Shown here: piece by piece, positions 34,620 to 46,090 of the stretch
Numbering within the stretch: position 1 is the first letter of the stretch
Layout: the number at the start of each line of letters is the position of its first letter
Assembly (NCBI GenBank): GCA_037903475.1
Contig: JBAJFG010000614.1
Coordinates: forward strand, 248,001-312,000
Source: Ancylostoma caninum
Lineage: Eukaryota > Nematoda > Chromadorea > Rhabditida > Ancylostomatidae
Reading direction: 5' to 3'
Length of the DNA: 64,000 nucleotides
Notes under the pieces: generated by a model
Told to the model about the DNA's origin: nothing
The model's input: only the letters and a program-made list of their open reading frames with translations
Databases searched by the model: none
Program-made: the position numbers and the translations under genes

Positions 34620-37600
34620 CACGGATCTCCCTCATAAGAGGGATCCCAGCCGGTTAGTCGCGAGGCTACGTGGCGCGTCCCCAGGTGGCGGATAGGGGGC
34701 TAATCGCGGACCACACGCGACCTTGTGCCTGCCCTGAGACGCGGGTGGATTCAGGGGATGGACTCCCTGTTTCTGCAGTGTCGGAACGATCCATACCTTC
34801 TGCCAGCGCGTGGGTGTGTTCATGCATGCGTGCGTGAGTGTACTTGCGTGTCTGCAGATTGTATCCTGCACATCTATCCGACCAAAAGCCCTGCATTCAA
34901 GTGACTGGGAGGTACAAGGGAGGCGGTTCGGAGTCGCCTCCAACAAATAAGCTCCATCGTCCACTCCCGGGAAGCCCGGCTAACTTCCCGGTGAAATCCT
35001 ACCCTAGCTACCCGCGGGGGAATAGTGCCCAGCAAGCTATCTCCTAAGGGTTTTCTTTTTCTTAAAGCTCGACACAGCAATAATGAAGAGTGTTCCCCTG
35101 ATCTCGGAAGAGTCATTGGTACGGCGGCGCCAGTGAGGACGAGGTCCGAGGGGTTATCTAGGCTGCCTAAAACCAGAAGGACTATGATGACGATCTGTAC
35201 CTTCAACGCACGCACGCTTGCATCAGAGGCTTCTGTCGAGGATTTGATGATGCAGGCCAGGAAGATCAGGTACGACGTCATCGGACTGACCGAGACGAGG
35301 AGACACCGGCCACTGAACGCCACCTTCGACACTGGAGAAGAACTGGTCCTTGGAACCTGCGACAGTAGAGGAGTTGGTGGAGTCGGTGTCCTCGTCAACA
35401 CGAACTTGGCCATGAACATCGATTCGTTCGAACAGCTAACAACCCGAATCGGACGTTTGCGACTGAGAAGATGTGGATCAATACCGGCCTTGACAATCTT
35501 CGTCGCCTATGCTCCAACATCCAGCTACGACGATGAAGAAATCGAGGCCTTCTACATGGACTTGGAGAAGTTCTACAGGGAAGACCACACTTTCTACAAG
35601 GTCATTGTTGGCGACTTCAACGCCAAGATTGGCCCTAGGAGAACGCCTGAGGAACTTCACATCGGTACCCACGGCCTACAGTGGAACGAACAGGGAGAGA
35701 GGCTGTCTGAGTTCATCATGACGACGAAGACCATCCATGGTAACTCACAGTTTCAGAAGCCAACCTCCCTACGGTGGACGTGGGAGTCACCCGGTGGAGA
35801 GTACCATAATGAAATTGACCACATCATCGTCAATCGAAGGTTCTGCCTGACCGACGTCGGTGTTGTACCGAAGTTCTACACCGGATCAGACCATCGCCTC
35901 CTTCGTGCAAGATTCTTCTTCTCGCGCAAAGGAGAGAAAGCCGCGAAGTTCAAGAAGAGGGCTCCCAAATCCGTCATCAATTGGGATCTCTTCACTTCGT
36001 TAGCCGGCTTTTGGGAAGATGCCGTTGTCGACAACATCGACGAAGAATACGATCGGCTTGTTCAACATCTCTGCGACAGCGCAAGGAGAGCCGAGGGCTC
36101 AAGATCCACCAAAAGACGACTGTCTTACGAGACCCTCGAGCTGATACGCCAGCGCGGAGTCGCGAGAGCCGCAGGCAACTACCAACTGACGTCCGAGCTC
36201 GCAAAACGGTGCAGAGAAGCGATAAAAGAAGACCTTAAAGAGAGACGAGCAGCAGTATTGGCCGAAGCCGCAGAGGCAGGAAGAAGCATTCGCAACGCCC
36301 GCCGTGACTTCGCCAATCGTAAGACCAAGATGACCGCCCTCCGGCGCCCAGAAGGAACAATTTCTTCATCAAGACGGGTAATGGAGAAGGTCATCCACGA
36401 CTTCTACTCGGATCTCTTCGATAACCACGTCCATCTCCCCCAATATCACCCAAGGGAGGATGGATACGTTGTCCCATCAGTTCTCCCTTCCGAAGTCCGA
36501 CATGCCATCAAGTCGGTGAAGAATCGTACAGCACCGGGCCCCGACAGGATTCGACCGGAACATCTGAAGAACCTACCGCCAGTTCTTATCACCACCTTGG
36601 CTAGGCTCTTCACGCGGTACCTGTCGGAATGCAAGGTACCGAACCAATGGAAGACCAGCAGGACCGTGCTGCTGTACAAGAAGGGAGACCCACAGGACAT
36701 CGGCAATTATCGCCCCATCTGTCTGTTGTCCGTCATCTACAAGCTTTTCACTCGAGTGATTCTAAATAGGATCGAAAGGACATTAGATGAAGGACAGCCG
36801 TGCGAGCAAGCAGGGTTTCGAAAAGGATTCAGTACGATCGATCACATACACACGGTCACTAGACTCATTGAAGTATCGCGAGAGTATAAGATGCCTCTCT
36901 GTCTCACGTTCATCGATTTGAAGAAAGCCTTCGACTCTGTGGAGACAGAGGCGGTCCTCAAAGCCCTGGGCAACCAGGGCATACCTACTCAGTACATCAA
37001 GATATTTCGTGAGCTCTACAGCAACTTCACGACCAGGATTTCTCCATTCTACGACGACATCACTATCGACGTCAAGAGAGGGGTTCGACAAGGCGACACC
37101 GTGTCGCCAAAACTATTCAGCGCCACTCTCGAAGACGTCATGCGAAGACTGGAATGGGATTGCATGGGAGTGCAAGTTGATGGCCGGCGACTTAACCACC
37201 TTCGCTTCGCTGACGACATCGTCCTTATAACACCAACTATCGGCGAAGCGGAACGGATGCTGGCCGACTTTGACGACGCGTGTGGAAAGATCGGTCTCCA
37301 ACTGAACCTGACGAAGACGATGTTCATGAGGAACGGATGGGTCCCGGATGCCCCATTCTCGCTCAACGGAACGACCATATCCGAATGCTCCAGCTACGTA
37401 TATCTAGGTCGAGAAGTCAACATGATGAACGATCTCGCTCCAGTGCTGGGCAGGAGGAAGCGAGCGGCTTGGGGAGCCTACAAGAGCATCGAGGACGTAG
37501 TGAAGAAGACGAAGAACACCAGGCTCCGTGCCCACCTCTTCAATACAACGGTTCTCCCTGCTTTGACGTACGCCTCGGAAACCTGGGCGTTACGCAAGCA

Positions 37601-38035
37601 GGATGAGAATGCGGTCAACGTCATCGAACGCTCCATCGAGAGGGTGATGCTAGGAATAACCCGCCTCACACAAGTGAGGGCTGGAATACGGAGTTCCACC
37701 CTTCGTGAACAGTCGAAGATCAGGGACGCTGCCGCTTACGCCAAGTTGAGTAAGATCAGGTGGGCCGGACACGTGATGCGTCTTAACGACCACCGTTGGA
37801 CAAGAGCCGTCAGCGACTGGACTCCACGGGACGTTAAGCGCACGACAGGAAGACCACCGACCCGATGGTCAGACTTCTTCACGAAGTCCTTCAAGGAAAG
37901 ATATAATGCTCTTCGTGTCCCTCGAACGGACAGAATCCACTGGACAACTCTGGCTCGCGAGAGGGACAAATGGAAGGATTGCTGGCGCCCGCTCGGTACA
38001 TCCGAAGATCAACGGGAGTCAAGGTGATCAAGGTG
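34620..38035 (+). mobile_element. Full-length RTE-type non-LTR retrotransposon (copy A), 3416 bp
   Basis: A perfect 12-bp duplication, ACTGTTTCTATC, flanks the element at 34608-34619 and 38036-38047. The 5' end (CGGATCTCC near 34622) agrees with the end of the decayed copy at 55850-59031. The 3' end is TCAAGGTGATCAAGGTG, a short terminal repeat of the kind RTE elements use instead of poly(A). The 5' leader is about 560 bp, partly TG-rich. Intact flanks and an open frame suggest a recent insertion. Confidence 0.95.
35184..38027 (+). CDS. RTE polyprotein: AP endonuclease plus reverse transcriptase
   Basis: One uninterrupted frame. I take the first in-frame ATG (35184, MMTICTFNAR), giving 947 residues; the open frame reaches further up but without an ATG. 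Residues about 1-240 are the apurinic-type endonuclease: NART near the start, LTETRR, VGDFNAKIG, and the terminal SDHRLL. Residues about 400-740 are the reverse transcriptase: GPDRIRPEHL, NYRPICLLSV, EQAGFRKGFS, TFIDLKKAFDS (motif A), GVRQGDTVSPKLF (motif B) and RFADDIVLI (motif C). The tail has RWAGHVMR and GRPPTRWSDFF, typical of RTE. All catalytic residues I can check are present. The TGA stop is embedded in the 3' terminal repeat, leaving an 8-bp 3' UTR. The product would nick target DNA and prime reverse transcription there. It may be active; this cannot be shown from sequence alone. Confidence 0.96.
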   Translation: MMTICTFNARTLASEASVEDLMMQARKIRYDVIGLTETRRHRPLNATFDTGEELVLGTCDSRGVGGVGVLVNTNLAMNIDSFEQLTTRIGRLRLRRCGSIPALTIFVAYAPTSSYDDEEIEAFYMDLEKFYREDHTFYKVIVGDFNAKIGPRRTPEELHIGTHGLQWNEQGERLSEFIMTTKTIHGNSQFQKPTSLRWTWESPGGEYHNEIDHIIVNRRFCLTDVGVVPKFYTGSDHRLLRARFFFSRKGEKAAKFKKRAPKSVINWDLFTSLAGFWEDAVVDNIDEEYDRLVQHLCDSARRAEGSRSTKRRLSYETLELIRQRGVARAAGNYQLTSELAKRCREAIKEDLKERRAAVLAEAAEAGRSIRNARRDFANRKTKMTALRRPEGTISSSRRVMEKVIHDFYSDLFDNHVHLPQYHPREDGYVVPSVLPSEVRHAIKSVKNRTAPGPDRIRPEHLKNLPPVLITTLARLFTRYLSECKVPNQWKTSRTVLLYKKGDPQDIGNYRPICLLSVIYKLFTRVILNRIERTLDEGQPCEQAGFRKGFSTIDHIHTVTRLIEVSREYKMPLCLTFIDLKKAFDSVETEAVLKALGNQGIPTQYIKIFRELYSNFTTRISPFYDDITIDVKRGVRQGDTVSPKLFSATLEDVMRRLEWDCMGVQVDGRRLNHLRFADDIVLITPTIGEAERMLADFDDACGKIGLQLNLTKTMFMRNGWVPDAPFSLNGTTISECSSYVYLGREVNMMNDLAPVLGRRKRAAWGAYKSIEDVVKKTKNTRLRAHLFNTTVLPALTYASETWALRKQDENAVNVIERSIERVMLGITRLTQVRAGIRSSTLREQSKIRDAAAYAKLSKIRWAGHVMRLNDHRWTRAVSDWTPRDVKRTTGRPPTRWSDFFTKSFKERYNALRVPRTDRIHWTTLARERDKWKDCWRPLGTSEDQRESR

Positions 38036-38047
38036 ACTGTTTCTATC

Positions 38048-38330
38048 AATTTTTGGATATACGTGCTGATCGAATAGCGTTCAAAAGTGAATACGTTCAT
38101 ATTAGTCAGTCAGCACTAGAAGGCTTATCAGAATTCCACAAAAGATATATGAAACGAACTTTCCCCCTCAGTTCCACCCACCTCAAAAACAAAACCTCGG
38201 GAGAACCAACCTTCAGATACCTCACCCTTGTACTAGAAAGACACGGACACGTACCATCCCAAACAGCTAGTGTGCCAATAAAGTTAACAAATATCCGAAT
38301 GTCAGTGTAAACTGTTGTATTGACTACACT
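38048..38330 (+). other. Short unassigned region between two RTE elements
   Basis: A frame reading ADRIAFKSEYVHISQSALEG through to VNKYPN-like codons is open for about 90 codons after the RTE end. It is not recognised and has no exon context. Confidence 0.2.
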
Positions 38331-38332
38331 TA

Positions 38333-41300
38333 CTCTTACTTACCTACTTACTTACTTACTTACTTAGATACTTAGATGGCCCGTCTTCACTTGTTGTGCG
38401 AGCCCCAACATCGCATCCATTCGGTTCTTTTTCTCGCCATCGTCGTCCAGGAGCACCGTGGCCGACGCTGACGAGAAGTTTGCTTCGTTTCTAGCTGAGC
38501 ATTCAGCTGGTCTATCCATGTGGCGAATACGTCTGCCCATCTCGTTGGTGGCCTCCCTCGAGGTCGTTTTGTCTCTGTCAGGATCCGCTCCAAAGTCGCT
38601 TTTGTCCATCTGTCATCTTCATCTTCGCTTCTCATTATATGACCGGCCCATCGATGTTTCCCTTTCGACACTTGTTCCGCTGGATCATGAAGACGGGATA
38701 TTCGCCGTAAATCGGATCTGTGAAGTCCGGCTCGTAGCTGTGTGCGTCAGTTGTACCGCAGAAGAGAACGTTCGAGCGCTCTATGCACAGTGCGTAGTGT
38801 CCTTGGCGTGGTCGTCGTGTCTGCTCACGTCTCCGCAGCTTTGCAGAGTGCTGGAAGAACCGTAAAATCAAAAAGATGAGCACGGAGGTCGGGATCCTCC
38901 AGCTGGCCTGTGGCTTCTCTGAGAGGCCCGGACGCGGTCCACGCTGCTCTTCTTCTTCTATCCAGCTCTTCTTTAAGGTCGTTCCCCATGTTCATTGAAT
39001 GTCCAAGGTACACATAGTACATCGTCTCCGTTATCTGGGATCCTTCATGTTCTATTCCTTCTCCTTCACAGAAGACGTTCCTCATGAACTTGGTCTTTGT
39101 CCTGTTCATTCGCAGCCCTATCCTCTTCCCAACTTCGTTTAGCTCGTTGACCATCGCCTGCGCTTGATTGGTACCACTGTGTCGTCACGATGTCGTCTGC
39201 AAAACGGAGGTTTGAGAGGAATCTTCCATCGACTCGAACACCCCTTTCGTCCCAGTCGAGTGATTTCATTGTCCACTGTAAGGCGGCGATAATCAGCTTA
39301 GGCGATATAGTGTGGCTCTGACGCACTCCTTTCGCTACCGGAATAGTAATGGGGCGCTGGAAAAGCTGCACCGCTTAGAGCATTGACGGTAGCAGTCGGC
39401 TAATGTCCTCACATATGATGGATCCAATCCTTGGTCGACTAGTGCTGACAGTATGGCATTTGTTTCAACGCTATGGAATGCTTTTTCGTAGTCGACGAAG
39501 GTTAGGACGAGGGGTAAGCGATATTTTCGGCAAACTTCGATAACCCTCGAAACGGTTTGGATGTTGTCCATGCAACTGAACCCCTGTCGAAATCCCGCCT
39601 GTTCTTGCGGTTGGGCTTCATCCAAGGTCCTCGATATTCACATGAGAATGATTTACGTGAAAAGCTTGTAAAGCACACTCAGCAAACATATTGGACGGTT
39701 GTTCCGGAGATCCTCCCTGTCCCCTTTCTTGTGAAGAAGAACGGTGCGCGAGGTTCTCCACTGGTTAGGGATCCTTCCTTTCTGAAGATACAATGACATA
39801 TGTTCCGCGAGAATTACGTGTAGTCGATGCCCTCCAGCTCGCAAGAGATCTGCTGATATACGGTCAGGTCCTGGAGCTGTGCCGGGCTTCATGCTTCTGA
39901 TCGCAACGCGGACTTCTGCGGGAAGAATCCGACGTGGTTCATCACCAGGGGGATATGTGGGCTTGTCACGAGAACTGAGGAGCGGAAAAGGCTTGTGTAG
40001 AACCCTTCTGCGATGGGAAGACGTGACGATTCCCTCTTCGTTCAGTAGTGCGGTCAACGGGACTCTGTAATCGCGGAGGTCCTTCCGACACTTCCTCAGA
40101 CTTTTTCTCCCTTCTGCTGCCTCCAAAAGCTTCTTCCGCACGTGGTTTTTAAGATCCTCCTGCAACGCTCTTCTGTAGTTGGCATTGGCTAGCAACTGCT
40201 CGATATGTGATGCACTCGGGTCAAGCCTCAAAACCCTTCTTTTCCCAAGCAGTTCCTTGGTGACCTTTGAAATACGTTCAAAGTTTGTCGCTCGGCGTGT
40301 TCAGGCCCGTTTGCTGATAGCTTTTGGAGAAGCAGCTCGCAATCTTCGGTTGGGTCCTCCATAATGTGCCAGTCTAGTTCAGATAGGGACTCCTAAGAAC
40401 GGTGCCGTCGTACACGACTTCTTTCCTTCTTCCTCCACGGTGGCAGATGTTCTTTTCCATCTTGCAGCTGAATCGGATTTTTGCACGGAGGAGACGGGGA
40501 TCCACAGCAGAATGACGGCAACACTGATACATCAAATAGACACCATCTTCGGTTTGTGACAATGTGGTCGATCTTCGTGTGAGTCGTGGCATTGGGCGAT
40601 TCCCATGTCCACCGACGATGATCTTTCTTCATGAAAATGGAGTTTCCATGGAAAAGGCGTGCGGCGGACAGAAGCCCAGCGAGACGACTACCGTTTTCGT
40701 TTCGGTCTTCTAATCCAAACTTTCCTATCCTGTACTCGTCTCCTTCAGCCTTCCCAAGCTTGGCATTGAAGTCTCCAACAACGGATTTGTAGAAGGACTT
40801 CTCGTTGTGGATGACATCCTCCAACCTGTCGTAAAAAGCGTCCAAATCCTACGCATCAGCTGCGAGCGTTGGTGAGTAACAGTTGATGATACTGATGGAC
40901 ATGTGACGCGGAAGGCGAAGACGGAGAATTGCTTGACGAGGTGACAAGCTCTCGTGTGATTCGACGAGATAGGTGACAGATAGATGCACGACAAAGCCAA
41001 CGCCTCCAACGTTTCGTGACGGAAACTTTTCACCTTTTGACGAGTGTTCCCTCACTCAGCTGTCGAACATCTTTCTTCTTGCCTTTGGTCTCCTGCAGGG
41101 CAATCACGTGGAATTTGATGCGTCCTGCAGCTTCGAGAAGATCGTGGAGGTCGGCGTCTGTATAGACAGTTCTGGCGTTATAAGTGCAGAGTATGAAACA
41201 GTCTCCACGGCATGTCGTGCCCTTGCCGCCCTGGTCCAAAATCAAAGATGTCCTGCTCATTAGATCGCCTCGGTTGCCGTACCGTCCAACGTCTGAGACG

Positions 41301-41480
41301 GCTAAGCGCGGGGTACTGAGGCAGAATGTGTGCTGCACAGGCAAGTAGAAGTTTTCCCCGTACTGAGCAGCCCTGCTGCGGCGAGCTCAGCTGTCACCAC
41401 AGGTAGTCGCCAACCTAAGTGGATCAGGGAAGCCACCTTGCGACTGATACTGCCAACACAGTGGAGACTCCTGACAGTGC
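38333..41480 (-). mobile_element. Second RTE family (copy C), decayed
   Basis: The minus strand encodes an RTE-type polyprotein in pieces: CTYNARTV and ALQETKG (41344-41030), [13 protein letters not shown] (40845-40393), APGPDRISADLLRAGG and NNRPICLLSVLYKLFT (40231-39653), QEQAGFRQGFSCMDN and TFVDYEKAFHSVE (39625-39335), GVRQSHTISPKL and RFADDIV (39371-39066), and RWAGHIMR with GRPPTRWADVF (38671-38387). Its 3' end is a (TAAG)n tetranucleotide tail at 38333-38365. At least five frame breaks are present. It is related to but clearly distinct from copy A. The 5' limit is approximate and no target duplication was identified. Confidence 0.9.
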
Positions 41481-41562
41481 TTTACTCCTAGCTAGGCTTC
41501 CAGTCGCTTGGAAAAGTCGAACTCCTTCTCAGCTTGGGAAACCCTATCAGAATATGTGATAA

Positions 41563-42560
41563 CTAGCGCCCCTTCGGGACGCTAGAAAGTGGGGTGGGGC
41601 AGCCACTTGAGGTACGTAGAAAAGCTTCACGCATGTGAAATGCTTAGAGAATTAACAAAACAGCAAGATTAATCATTAACTGAGCTCAAATACGAAACCC
41701 CCTTTATAGATTGCGTATATTCTACCAGTCTGGCCGCCTCCCCAACGTCGGGCTTCCACACTTCTCGTGATCCTTGCCTTCTTGCAAATTCTTAATCACA
41801 CATTTACATGTAAAACTATCTTCCGATACAATGGTACTACCTGCTGTTTTTTTGGAAGTGCATTCATTCAACGCCTATAGACCCGTCATGGCCAGCCACT
41901 CCCAAATTTGCACAGGAGTATCTTCCAGATGGCTTAAGAACGGTGGGCCCTTATCCTGGTGGCTTAAGAACATAAGCCAAAAAGATGGCTTAAGAACGTG
42001 TGGACCCTTATCCTGGTGTTTCCCTACTATCGGCCACGACGGATCCATTCTTCATCCGTGCACCCATATCCTTGCGTTTTCCCCACTACTGGCCGCAGGC
42101 AGACCCATTCTCCATCTGAGAACCCGTATACTGACGTTTTCCCCACTACTGGGCCAGGGCAGACCCGTTCTCTATCCGTGGACCCTTGTGTTCCCCATCT
42201 GTGGACCTTTATCCTTGTGTTTTCCTTACTATTGGCCATGATGGGTTCTTTCTCCGTCCGTGCTCCCATATCCTGGTGTTTCCCGACTATTGGCCACGGC
42301 AGACTAATTCTCCATCAGTGGACCCTTATCCTGGCGTTCCCCCCTACTAGACCACTAGAACATTACTAGGCCACGGCAAACCCATTCTCCGTCGTGGACC
42401 CGTATACTGGCGTCCTTTCCACTACTGGGCCAGGGCAGACCCGTTCTCCATCCGTGGACCCGTATGTTGGCGTTTCCCCCATTGTTGGGGCACGGCGGAC
42501 CCTTTCTCGATCGGTGGATTCCTATCCTGGTGTTCTGGTGTTTTATTTCTGAACTATGGA
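41563..42560 (-). mobile_element. Helitron-like nonautonomous element, copy 2
   Basis: On the minus strand it ends TAGCGTCCCGAAGGGGCGCTAG, then T. Next to the terminus is ACTTTC and GGCTGCC as in the other copies. A nested-hairpin module lies at about 41730-41790. The ~60-bp minisatellite fills 41990-42545 (GTGGACCCGTATACTGGCG, CCCACTACTGGGCCAGGGC). The 5' end is uncertain. Confidence 0.7.
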
Positions 42561-43829
42561 GCCCCGGCACATTTGTCCGTCATCAGTGTACCCGCACTCC
42601 TTGTAAATCTCGAGAATAATGGAAGAAAGTTAGGAAATATTCAGAGTTTGGTCAATTGCATGTTCTTTCAGGAGATGTCACAACAGCTTAGGGTGACCGG
42701 TTCTCCCTGTGTGTTGGATTGTACTGTCCTTCTTAAAAACAAACACTGATCCTACGACTCCCTAATCTCTGCGGGACCTCGTGAATAAGTGCGCCACACG
42801 CACATTCCCACAGCAAGGAGCGAATGCGCCCCATCGCCGCGCGACCTCTCAGGATGCTCATCCATCGAAGCGAGATGGATCACTTCCAGTGCACCGTCCT
42901 TGTGTGGACGATTCTGCCAAAGCGCCAACAGAGGGGCTACTCTGCTCCGTACACTGCTGTTACGCAATGTCAAGTCGTTGTAAACATTCTCTCGGCCGGA
43001 GGGCTCGAGACCGCTAGAGTAGGCTCCCGCCACGAAACTCTGAAAGCGCTGTCTAAACCTCTCGCTTTCATCATTGGAGACTGTATCCATTTTTCCGTCA
43101 GTGCCGCCCTTACGGTGCTTTGTTAAGAGGATTCTTCTTCACAATATTCACATCGTATCTCACTTTTATCATTATTAATATTGTATTATACAGTACGTAT
43201 CATAAATATACGGGCACCCCAAAAAAAACGGTATCTGCCCTCCCATACACATGATAAAAGGTGTTACCGCAGGCAAGCAACCTCCTTGCTCTCAAAATTT
43301 CATTTTCGATGAATTGCGAAATAACTTCTCCGATAGATGTACGGGACCCTCCTTAATTTTGAATTGTCTTTTTTCTTCCAATCTCCGTGCTTGACCTCGG
43401 CATTTCTTTTGTAAACGAAAAAAAATCAGCATTCCCTCGACCGGGCTATAGAGAGACATCGCCAAACTACAGACAAACACTTTGGGCCAGCGCTTGCAGA
43501 GGGGAGCTAGCCGGCGACAGACAGCCAGTTTCGCAACAGCTTCACCGTTTGTTGTATAGAGGGGATTGTGCACCTAGTATCCAGAGCACTTTTTCACAAT
43601 GTTCGCACCAACTTTATTGCGCAAAATTTTGAGAGAATGGGATGGGTGTCGTCCACCGCAATGAAGGCGAGGCACATTAACAGTGCAGCATGCACCGCTG
43701 GTCAGGATGCTAGTTTCACACAAACTTCAACTCGATCCTATCCACACTGTTCTCACGTTCTATTAATATCGGTATTGCGTGTAATCACTATTCATTATCT
43801 GAAACGTAAACTTTTAGGGCGTTTTTCGA
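42561..43829. other. No supported gene
   Basis: The longest frame (43090-42752, minus, 112 codons) has no recognisable domain. A lone TATACGGGCACCCCAAAAA-type transposon end occurs near 43206. Confidence 0.4.
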
Positions 43830-45999
43830 ATGCCACTTATTTGGGCACATTATTATTTCTTCTGTATGTATGCCGTCACAGTCCCACTATACATCTGCCT
43901 TCTGTGGATGATGTTCAAACGTAGGAATAACATAAAAATCTCGAAAACATTTCTTGGTTTGCTTTTTTCCCAAGTATGTCTTGCGCTCCTTTGCAATAAA
44001 TTTTCCTGCATGATGAGCTCTTAACCTCTTCCAGGGAGTTGTTGATATCTTGCTTCTGAATATTTTATTGTTATTCATTGTGTCTGTCAATTTTCTTCAC
44101 GGCCCAGAAGGAGAAATTGCTTTTGTTTTTTCCCTTTGTGATGTGCTATATAAGAGTCTGCTGGGTGCTATATACCTGCGTGGCTTCGGAGTGCTGCTGA
44201 TGTCATTTCAGCGATATCTTGCTATTTGCCGCTGGACATCGTGGCTAAACATCGTGAGTTAATTCAAAATTGGTCAGAAACGCCACTGAATTGCTTCGGA
44301 ACTTTTGGATTTTAGTGGAGGCTACTACATAGGTGTAAAAGAATAGGCGTATTTTTGTGCTTAATCTATTTTCCACAATATTAATGAAGGATAGCCTCTG
44401 CAGATGATATGAACTCTTTTATTAGCAGGGGCCATTGTTTATCTTATGAGCAGGCACCTGAAGGGGAGCGATCAGAACTCGAGATACCTCGGAACGAAGT
44501 GACCCCCATTTTCAAGTCCTTATATTTGGCGACTTTTTTCTTTTCAAGACAAAGGCTTCCGGAACAAGGAAGAAGGGCAGAAATAGGTGGATTTCCCCCA
44601 GAAACTTTGATGGTTACAGGAGCTTTTCCCAATAATGTTATATCTAAATTTGAGCAGGATCCTGGAGCAACTTTTGGCAAGCAGTTATCGGTAGTAGTTA
44701 GGCCTCACAGTATCTTCAGCATTTTCTAGTAGACCATTTGCAATATTTTGGAGCAAATTGCAACAATGGGTATTGTTTGATAGTGTTCTTTCTAAAAAGT
44801 AGCTCAGAGAGAATCAATCACCTTGCATGAATCCTAGAAATAATAAAGAGGATGTTTAGTTCTGTTTTAGTAGTTTTTTTTAAACAGTTTTTGACAACTA
44901 TTCAGGTAAGGTTCAATATTGATTAGTCTCGCTGAATACCCAAAAACGCGTGCATCGAGCTACGTCAGCAATGCGACCATCCTTATCCTTCGTCATACAT
45001 ACGCACAAGTGTCATATAAATTACCTATATACGTTTACAAATGTACATGAAAGGCTGTACTCATTCTTCAGAAAGTTTTGAATCTATGCATGAATTACAA
45101 GAACATTTATTTCTTGGAAGGTTTTCACACCCAGGATCTGCATGAAAACCATCAGGAACCATGACAAAACCGTATGCAATGTGCAGGGAGTGGTAGGACG
45201 TACGTGCTATGTTGGACGAGTTGTCCAGTAGATTCATTCTTGGATTCCTTCTATGCTCCTGAAATTTCCTAAATCCGACAAAATCTCAAACGCGAAGATG
45301 TGGGTGAGAGTGTGAGTACCAATGGCAACACGTCCTGAAAAACTTAACCTGTAACTAAAATTAGGAGGATAATACCAACATACCTATCCGAATTGAGGAA
45401 TAAATTGTTGGACAAAAACACTTGCGTGGAAAAGGAAAACTTTAGGAAGCATGTTGTGAAAAGAACTATGTATGTGCCCTTTTCCCTCATGCAGATATGT
45501 TCGATAATTTATTCAGACAATACTTGCTCACTCGCCCTGCTATCTTGTCGCAGTGCATTGGACTACATCACTATTAACCTGCACACCTGTACTTCTAATG
45601 AGTAGCTTTAGACCTGGCCAAACATCAGATTCGCCATCGCAAAGAAAGAATTATCAGGTAAGAAACGAATGAAACACTGACTAGCTTCTGCATAAGCCTA
45701 TTTGCAGTTTGTAGCATTCACGACCTATGTAACCTTATTCTCTGAATTGGTTTTGAGTTGTGCGTTCTACACTCCAGTTATGCGTGCTATTCTTACACGG
45801 AAACGCTCTGCTGTGTGAGAAATACGAACATATTCGCACAGAATATTTTACAATCCGTGATTGGTGACTCCTTCGAAGAAATTATTGATTCAGGCGATCC
45901 AGTTGCGAATTCCGCCTCTGTATTCAAGTTGCAGTGCTACTATTTGCGTTCGCACTGGCATGCTCCTACTTTCTCGTGCAGCTGCTTCTGGAACAATTT
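43830..45999 (+). CDS. Serpentine (7TM) chemoreceptor gene 2, Srv-like, five exons to TM6
   Basis: Seen: exon 1 (43830-43973) encodes MPLIWAHYYFFCMYAVTVPL and TM1, ending LGLLFSQ at a GTATGT donor. Exon 2 (44035-44253, 73 codons) opens GVVDILLLNILLLF and carries TM2, TM3 and LLMSFQRYLAICRW. Exon 3 (45517-45657) opens TILAHSPCYLVAVHW (TM4) after TTTATTCAG. Exon 4 (45708-45814) is TM5, FVAFTTYVTLFSELVLSCAF. Exon 5 (45894-45999) is TM6, EFRLCIQVAVLLLFAFALAC, ending LEQF at GTGAGT. All junction phases agree, giving 239 residues. Exon 2 length and all boundary positions match gene 1. Known: this is the layout of nematode chemosensory receptors of about 300-340 residues. Odd: no TM7 exon is seen before 46500, and intron 2 is 1263 bp. 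The gene may be truncated. The ATG is the likely start, though an acceptor-like TTTTAG at 43813-43818 leaves room for an upstream exon. Class assignment is inferred. Confidence 0.78.
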
Positions 46000-46003
46000 G
46001 TGA

Positions 46004-46090
46004 GTACCAGTCTGACCGCCCAGCTCACGCTGGGCTTCCAGACATCTATTGTTGGTCACTTTTTGCATACTTCACATTGAATGCAAGCGA
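46004..46090 (+). repeat. Nested-hairpin module, copy 3
   Basis: TACCAGTCTGACCGCCCAGC, TCAC, GCTGGGCTTCCAGACATCTA. It begins five bases after the exon 5 boundary of chemoreceptor gene 2 and overlaps the end of its GTGAGT donor. Confidence 0.8.

Noticed and set aside
44409..44729. ORF of 106 codons with an antisense partner
   Set aside because: It lies within intron 2 of chemoreceptor gene 2, shows no recognisable domain, and is open on both strands by chance.
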